Shown here piece after piece: positions 63,665 to 64,000 of a stretch of DNA of 64,000 bases. The stretch covers positions 1 to 64,000 of the forward strand of contig NZ_JADPKS010000022.1 of assembly GCF_023074175.1 (NCBI RefSeq), in the 5' to 3' direction. Origin of the DNA: Bradyrhizobium sp. 139 (GTDB taxonomy: Bacteria > Pseudomonadota > Alphaproteobacteria > Rhizobiales > Xanthobacteraceae). Positions within the stretch are counted from its first letter, which is position 1; the number at the start of each line of letters is the position of its first letter. The notes beneath the pieces were generated by a model. That model made no database searches, was not told the DNA's origin, and worked only from the letters and a program-made list of their open reading frames with translations. Position numbers and translations under genes: made by a program.

Positions 63665-64000
63665 GCCTGATCGAGGTCAATCGCCTGAACAGCTATTACG
63701 GCGACTCCCACATCCTGTTCGACGTCGCGATGCACGTCGAGCGGCACGAAGTGGTGGCGCTGCTCGGGCGCAACGGCGCCGGCAAGAGCACGACGCTCAA
63801 GAGCCTGATGGGCGTCGTGACGCCCCGCAGCGGCAGCGTGATGTTCGACGGCATCGATATCGCCGGACGCAAGAGCCACAGAATCGCGCAGGCCGGCATG
63901 CAACTCGTGCACGAGGAGCGTCGGGTCTTCGGCAGTTTGTCGGTGGAGGAGAACATCGTCCTCGCCGGGATCACCGCGCCAAAGCGCTGGCCGCTTGAGC
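63661..64000 (+). CDS. livF: ABC transporter ATPase, LivF type (cut by the window end)
   Basis: 113 codons are visible. Walker A GRNGAGKSTTLKSLMG and the Q-loop region QLVHEERRVFGSLSVEENI are intact. The start overlaps the fused gene by four bases. Signature and Walker B lie beyond the window. Confidence 0.92.
   Translation, partial: MSLIEVNRLNSYYGDSHILFDVAMHVERHEVVALLGRNGAGKSTTLKSLMGVVTPRSGSVMFDGIDIAGRKSHRIAQAGMQLVHEERRVFGSLSVEENIVLAGITAPKRWPLE

Noticed and set aside
1..64000. tRNA, rRNA, CRISPR arrays and complete insertion sequences
   Set aside because: Looked for conserved T-loop patterns, spaced direct repeats and transposase motifs; none was convincing in this window.

Overview
The window looks like a chromosomal segment of a Bradyrhizobium-type alphaproteobacterium (Nitrobacteraceae). 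The evidence is high GC with strongly GC-biased third codon positions, the CobS/CobT cobaltochelatase pair, a second short FtsZ, BolA and J-domain neighbours, the lysC-ptsP-prfA run, two branched-chain/amide ABC operons, and rhizobial intergenic palindromes, including a 57-bp element present twice. No tRNA, rRNA or CRISPR array was recognised.

Layout. 1-5.4 kb is accessory. It holds the apparent 3' end of a group II intron, one very large and less GC-rich gene for an SMC/RecF-like ATPase, a small lipoprotein and decayed DUF1488 gene ends. 5.4-8.6 kb carries a helix-turn-helix/coiled-coil gene, a short ftsZ paralogue and a convergent coiled-coil gene; both transcription units have an exact CtrA-type TTAA-N7-TTAA box upstream. 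8.8-14.2 kb holds small hypotheticals, a DUF2235 hydrolase, a PilZ protein, a membrane protein and an old-yellow-enzyme oxidoreductase, with REP-type repeats and a MITE-like insertion. 14.2-18.4 kb is cobS-cobT plus a phytase-like esterase. 18.7-24.1 kb has a DedA protein, a divergent pair of citrate synthases (one with an N-terminal HTH), an HWE histidine kinase, a J-domain protein and BolA. 24.3-29.9 kb is CorC-like protein, aroB, aroK, xerD and accA. 30.3-32.7 kb holds an L,D-transpeptidase lipoprotein and a VapBC pair whose toxin is frameshifted. 32.7-41 kb is a probable amide-utilisation locus: LivFGMH-type ABC transporter, amide/urea-type binding protein, amidase, a cytosolic AmiC-like protein and a divergent MarR regulator. 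41-58 kb is housekeeping: secA, parvulin isomerase, argJ, mutT, methyltransferase, comF, grxC, nitrilase-family enzyme, DUF1178, DMT permease, ubiG, PH-domain protein, lysC, ptsP, prfA. 58-64 kb has a MarR regulator, an RpoA-alpha-CTD-like protein and a second branched-chain ABC operon with a fused LivM-LivG protein, cut by the window end.

The most unusual object is the ATPase at 568-4482. Beyond its SMC-like ATPase core it carries a C-terminal region that I read as two consecutive S24/LexA-like folds. The first lacks the catalytic pair; the second keeps a correctly spaced Ser and Lys. The next most interesting items are the CtrA-box-flanked second FtsZ locus, the HTH-citrate synthase with its tandem operator, the AmiC-like sensor in the amidase locus, and the MITE inserted in the loop of a REP hairpin.
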